Part shown: positions 61,274 through 64,000 of the stretch, in pieces | How the letters are laid out: each line of letters starts with the position of its first letter | Numbering within the stretch: position 1 is the stretch's first letter | Source of the DNA: Variovorax paradoxus | GTDB taxonomy: Bacteria; Pseudomonadota; Gammaproteobacteria; Burkholderiales; Burkholderiaceae_C | Reading direction: 5' to 3' | Assembly (NCBI RefSeq): GCF_018614875.1 | Contig: NZ_JAGGNW010000009.1 | Span: 434,001 to 498,000, forward strand | Length of the DNA stretch: 64,000 nt | Made by a program: the position numbers and the translations under genes | Notes under the pieces: generated by a model | What the model was told of the DNA's origin: nothing | Databases searched by the model: none | Seen by the model: only the letters and a program-made list of their open reading frames with translations

Positions 61274-61951
61274 TCACGACCAGGAACGATCCTCGAGCAC
61301 GTAGCCCATGCCGCGCACCGTGTGCAGCAGCTTGACCTCGAACGGATCGTCGATCTTGCTGCGCAGCCTGCGGACGGCCACCTCGACCACGTTGGTGTCG
61401 CTGTCGAAGTTCATCTCCCAGACCTGCTCGGCGAGCGTGCTGCGCGAAAGTATCTGCCCCCTGCGGCGCAGCAGCACCACCAGCAGCGTGAACTCCTTCG
61501 CCGTGAGATCGAGCCGCGTGCGGTTGCGAAAGCACTTGCGGCTGGCCAGGTCGAGCTCCAGGTCGGCCAGCCGGAGCACGGTGGACTCCTGGGGCTTGCC
61601 GCGGCGCAGCAGCGCTTGGATGCGCGCCAGCAGTTCGGAAAAGGAGAAGGGCTTGACGAGGTAGTCGTCGGCGCCTTGCTGCAGGCCGTTGACCCGGTCT
61701 TCGACCTTGTCGCGGGCGGTGAGCACCAGCACGGGCACGTTGCTGGTGCGCCGGATCGCCTGCAGCACCGCGAAGCCGTCGATGCCGGGAAGCATCACGT
61801 CGAGCAGGACCAGCGCATAGTCGCCCTCGGTGGCGAGGTAGCGGCCTTCGATGCCGTCGCGGGCGATGTCGACCACGTAGCCGTTCTCCTCCAGGCCCTT
61901 CTTTAGGCAGTCGCCCAGCTTGGGTTCGTCTTCAATGGCCAGAATTCGCAT
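61274..61951 (-). CDS. OmpR-family response regulator (orphan)
   Basis: The 225-residue product has a receiver domain ([20 protein letters not shown], phosphoacceptor Asp in [13 protein letters not shown] near residue 51, Lys in [12 protein letters not shown]) and a C-terminal winged helix ([20 protein letters not shown], then [17 protein letters not shown]). It resembles the CusR/IrlR/CzcR metal-response group. No sensor kinase lies on either side, although such genes usually are paired. Confidence 0.93.
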   Translation of the reverse strand: MRILAIEDEPKLGDCLKKGLEENGYVVDIARDGIEGRYLATEGDYALVLLDVMLPGIDGFAVLQAIRRTSNVPVLVLTARDKVEDRVNGLQQGADDYLVKPFSFSELLARIQALLRRGKPQESTVLRLADLELDLASRKCFRNRTRLDLTAKEFTLLVVLLRRRGQILSRSTLAEQVWEMNFDSDTNVVEVAVRRLRSKIDDPFEVKLLHTVRGMGYVLEDRSWS

Positions 61952-62019
61952 CGACGGATGTTAGCGATGGGGAGCGGCCCCAGAGGCGAAGAGGAAGGCC
62001 GGCGCGAGGCCCTGGCGCC

Positions 62020-62604
62020 TCAGCGCCTGATGGCCGACTTGGGCCGGAACGCCTTGCAGACCGTGTCGTCCGTTTCCAGGTACGGCCCGCCGATCAGGTC
62101 GATGCAGTAGGGCACCGCCGCGAAGATGCCGGGCACGACCTGCACGCCTTCGGCGTCCTTGAGCCCTTCGAGCGTTTCCGCAATCGACTTCGGCTGCCCC
62201 GGCAGGTTGATGATCAGGCTCCTGTCGCGGATCACCGCCACCTGGCGCGAAAGAATCGCGGTCGGCACGAAGCGCAGGCTGATCTGGCGCATCTGCTCGC
62301 CGAATCCCGGCATTTCCTTGTGGGCCATGGCCAGGGTGGCCTCGGGCGTCACGTCGCGCAGGGCCGGGCCGGTGCCGCCCGTGGTCAGCACCAGCGAGCA
62401 GCCGGCGTTCACCAGCTCGATCAGCGTGGCGCTGATGAGGGCCGCTTCGTCGGGAATCAGCCGGGCCTCGAAATCGATCGGGTTCTTCAAGGCGCGGCCG
62501 AGCCAGTCCTGCAGCGCGGGCAGGCCCTTGTCTTCGTAGGTGCCGCTGGAGGCGCGGTCGCTGACGGAGACGAGGCCGATGCGAACGAATTCGGGTGTGT
62601 TCAT
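62020..62604 (-). CDS. mogA: Molybdopterin adenylyltransferase
   Basis: The 194-residue product has the MogA/MoaB fold: RIGLVSVSDRASSGTYEDKG at the start, LVLTTGGTGPALRDVTPEAT near residue 72 and INLPGQPKSIAETLEGL near 137. MogA activates molybdopterin with AMP before molybdenum insertion. It is 16 bases downstream of the yjgA gene on the same strand, an arrangement common in Burkholderiales. Confidence 0.95.
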   Translation of the reverse strand: MNTPEFVRIGLVSVSDRASSGTYEDKGLPALQDWLGRALKNPIDFEARLIPDEAALISATLIELVNAGCSLVLTTGGTGPALRDVTPEATLAMAHKEMPGFGEQMRQISLRFVPTAILSRQVAVIRDRSLIINLPGQPKSIAETLEGLKDAEGVQVVPGIFAAVPYCIDLIGGPYLETDDTVCKAFRPKSAIRR

Positions 62605-62620
62605 GGTGTTGACGGAGGGG

Positions 62621-63277
62621 TCATGCGTCGTCTTCCCGCTCTTGCGCGGCCGCCGCCGCGGCGTAGTCGTCGCCGCCATGCACCGCCAACTGCGCGCGCA
62701 CCAGCTGGAAGATCTCGCGGTAGGCCTTGCCCTGGCGCGGCGCCTCGCCGGCCGGCCCGGCCTTCAGGTCCTTGCGGGCCTGGCGCACCAGGGCGCGCAG
62801 CTGCTGGGAATCGGTGGCGGGGTGGGTTTCGATCCAACCGCCCAGCGCGTCGTCGTCGGCAATCAGCCGGTCGCGCCAGCGTTCGGCCTCGTGCAGCGCG
62901 GCGGTTTCGGCCGCGGGCACGCTGTTCTGTTCGGTGAGGGCGGCGCGCACGGCCTCCAGCACCTCGGGTTCGAGCTTGCGCATCAGCTTGCCGATGAACT
63001 GCATCTGGCGGCGCTTGCCCTCGAAATTGGTGATGCGCTTGGCCTCGGCGACGGCGTCGACCAGCTTTTCGTCGAGCTGGAGCGCATCGAAGAGGCCGGC
63101 GCGCAGCGTGAGCAGTTCGGTACCGAGCTTCTGCAGTTCGTCGCTTTCGCGCTTGAGGTCGGTGCGGCTGGCTTCGTCGGTGCCCTTGAGCTCGCGCTTG
63201 AGCTCCAGGTCGAGTTCGCTGCCTTCGGCGACGAACTGGCCACGGACGAAATAGCCTTTTTTGGGTTTGCGGGACAT
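62621..63277 (-). CDS. darP: Ribosome biogenesis factor YjgA/DarP (DUF615)
   Basis: The 218-residue product is a DUF615 protein. It begins MSRKPKKGYFVRGQFVAEGS and has FEGKRRQMQFIGKLMRKLEP near residue 88 as the most conserved stretch, then a helical half rich in Arg, Glu and Ala with an acidic end. The family associates with the late 50S precursor. It is followed by mogA and divergent from pmbA; yjgA next to pmbA is a conserved proteobacterial arrangement. Confidence 0.93.
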   Translation of the reverse strand: MSRKPKKGYFVRGQFVAEGSELDLELKRELKGTDEASRTDLKRESDELQKLGTELLTLRAGLFDALQLDEKLVDAVAEAKRITNFEGKRRQMQFIGKLMRKLEPEVLEAVRAALTEQNSVPAAETAALHEAERWRDRLIADDDALGGWIETHPATDSQQLRALVRQARKDLKAGPAGEAPRQGKAYREIFQLVRAQLAVHGGDDYAAAAAAQEREDDA

Positions 63278-63385
63278 GAGGTGGATTCTGGGCCGCACCG
63301 TGCGGCGTTGCAAACGCATGCAATGCGCAGTGGGAAGCCGGAGGGCAAAACGGAATGTGGGGGGCGCAAGTATCATAGCCAGCAC

Positions 63386-64000
63386 ATGACGACATCCTCC
63401 TCGCGCGCCGATTCCGGCTTCGCCTACAGCCGCTCCTTCTTCGAAAACCTGGTCGACACGGCCCTGGCCCATGCCAAAAAGCTCGGCGCCACCGATGCCG
63501 GCGCCGAGGCCTCCGAGGGCTGCGGCCTCAGCGTCTCGGTGCGCAAGGGCGAGCTCGAGAACGTGGAGCGCAACCGCGACAAGTCGCTGGGCATCACGGT
63601 CTACGTGGGCCACCGCCGCGGCAACGCCAGCACCTCCGACTTCTCCGAAGGGGCCATCGAGCAGACGGTGCAGGCCGCCTACGACATCGCCCGCTTCACC
63701 GCCGAAGACCCGGTCAGCGGCCTTCCCGACGAGGAAGACATCGCCAAGGAGCACCCCGAGCTCGACCTGTTCCACCCCTGGGACGTGACCAGCGAAGAGG
63801 CCGCCAGGCTGGCGCTGGAGTGCGAAGCGGCGGCACTCTCCACCGACAAGCGCATCACCAACAGCGAGGGCGCGGGCGTCTCGGCCCAGCAGAGCCACTT
63901 CTTCAGCGCCCACACGCACGGTTTCCGAGGCGGCTACGCGAGCTCGCGGCATTCGATCTCGGTCGCGCCCATCGCCGGCAAGGGCGACAACATGCAGCGC
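63386..64000 (+). CDS. pmbA: Metalloprotease PmbA/TldE (3' truncated)
   Basis: The visible 205 residues start MTTSSSRADSGFAYSRSFFE and show the TldD/PmbA N-terminal domain: GLSVSVRKGELENVERNRDK near residue 50, YVGHRRGNASTSDFS near 77 and NSEGAGVSAQQSHFFSAHTH near 163. The gene runs off the right edge, so the C-terminal part is not seen. TldE works with TldD in peptide maturation (microcin B17) and antitoxin CcdA breakdown. Confidence 0.95.
   Translation, partial: MTTSSSRADSGFAYSRSFFENLVDTALAHAKKLGATDAGAEASEGCGLSVSVRKGELENVERNRDKSLGITVYVGHRRGNASTSDFSEGAIEQTVQAAYDIARFTAEDPVSGLPDEEDIAKEHPELDLFHPWDVTSEEAARLALECEAAALSTDKRITNSEGAGVSAQQSHFFSAHTHGFRGGYASSRHSISVAPIAGKGDNMQR

Noticed and set aside
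1..64000. CRISPR arrays, tRNA/rRNA genes, insertion sequences, integrases and phage genes
   Set aside because: Looked for regular spaced repeats, cloverleaf-like segments and transposase or integrase motifs on both strands and found none I could support.

Overview
The window is high-GC chromosomal DNA packed with coding sequence. It looks like a member of the Comamonadaceae (Betaproteobacteria), most likely Variovorax or a close relative. This is inferred from the glnA - small secreted protein - ntrB - ntrC order, three Bug-type tripartite-tricarboxylate solute receptors, RpiR, MarR and LysR regulated catabolic genes, an Anbu peptidase, and a familiar Comamonadaceae-style intergenic repeat after glnA. 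I saw no rRNA, tRNA, CRISPR array, insertion sequence or phage gene. Both edges cut genes: an RsuA-type pseudouridine synthase on the left and pmbA/tldE on the right.

Layout. 1-6.5 kb: RNA modification, two secreted proteins, membrane proteins, a molybdopterin-binding protein, then glnA behind a good sigma-54 promoter. 6.7-9.9 kb: a small secreted protein and the NtrB/NtrC nitrogen two-component system. 9.9-11.2 kb: xthA with a coupled lipoprotein. 11.4-15.3 kb: an RpiR/SIS regulator facing an aminotransferase, amino-acid binding protein and racemase operon, with three operator-like dyads between them. 15.4-21.9 kb: uppP, then a duplicated signalling locus (two paralogous LuxR-type response regulators and one membrane histidine kinase) that contains a decayed regulator tail and a broken glycine-rich secreted protein, then a hydrolase and Anbu. 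21.9-26.3 kb: mutS, a small HTH-like protein and corA. 26.4-33.3 kb: a YqjH/YqjI-like metal module with a perfect 24-bp palindrome, and an envelope operon of phosphoesterase (frameshifted), di-haem peroxidase, lipoprotein and 2OG-Fe(II) oxygenase. 33.5-41 kb: an HDOD protein, a LysR/tautomerase pair, a sulfatase with two Bug receptors facing a MarR regulator, and a third Bug receptor facing a LysR regulator. 42-49.3 kb: DUF418, MscS and FUSC membrane proteins, suhB, trmJ and cysE.

From about 50.5 to 56.7 kb the coding density falls, codon use is less GC-biased and the genes look accessory: two alpha/beta hydrolases, a TetR repressor with a perfect 12-bp-arm operator, three small orphan proteins (one DUF6572-like with an out-of-frame middle) and a DMT permease. 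The window ends with a CadR/CadA metal-efflux pair, a KefB-like antiporter, an orphan OmpR-type regulator, mogA, yjgA/darP and pmbA.

The observations most worth a second look are the response-regulator tail overprinted as the start of a histidine kinase, the immunity-like small-gene cluster with a compensated frame excursion, the regulatory palindromes tied to specific genes, and a set of frame breaks that mostly look like single missing bases and should be checked against raw reads.
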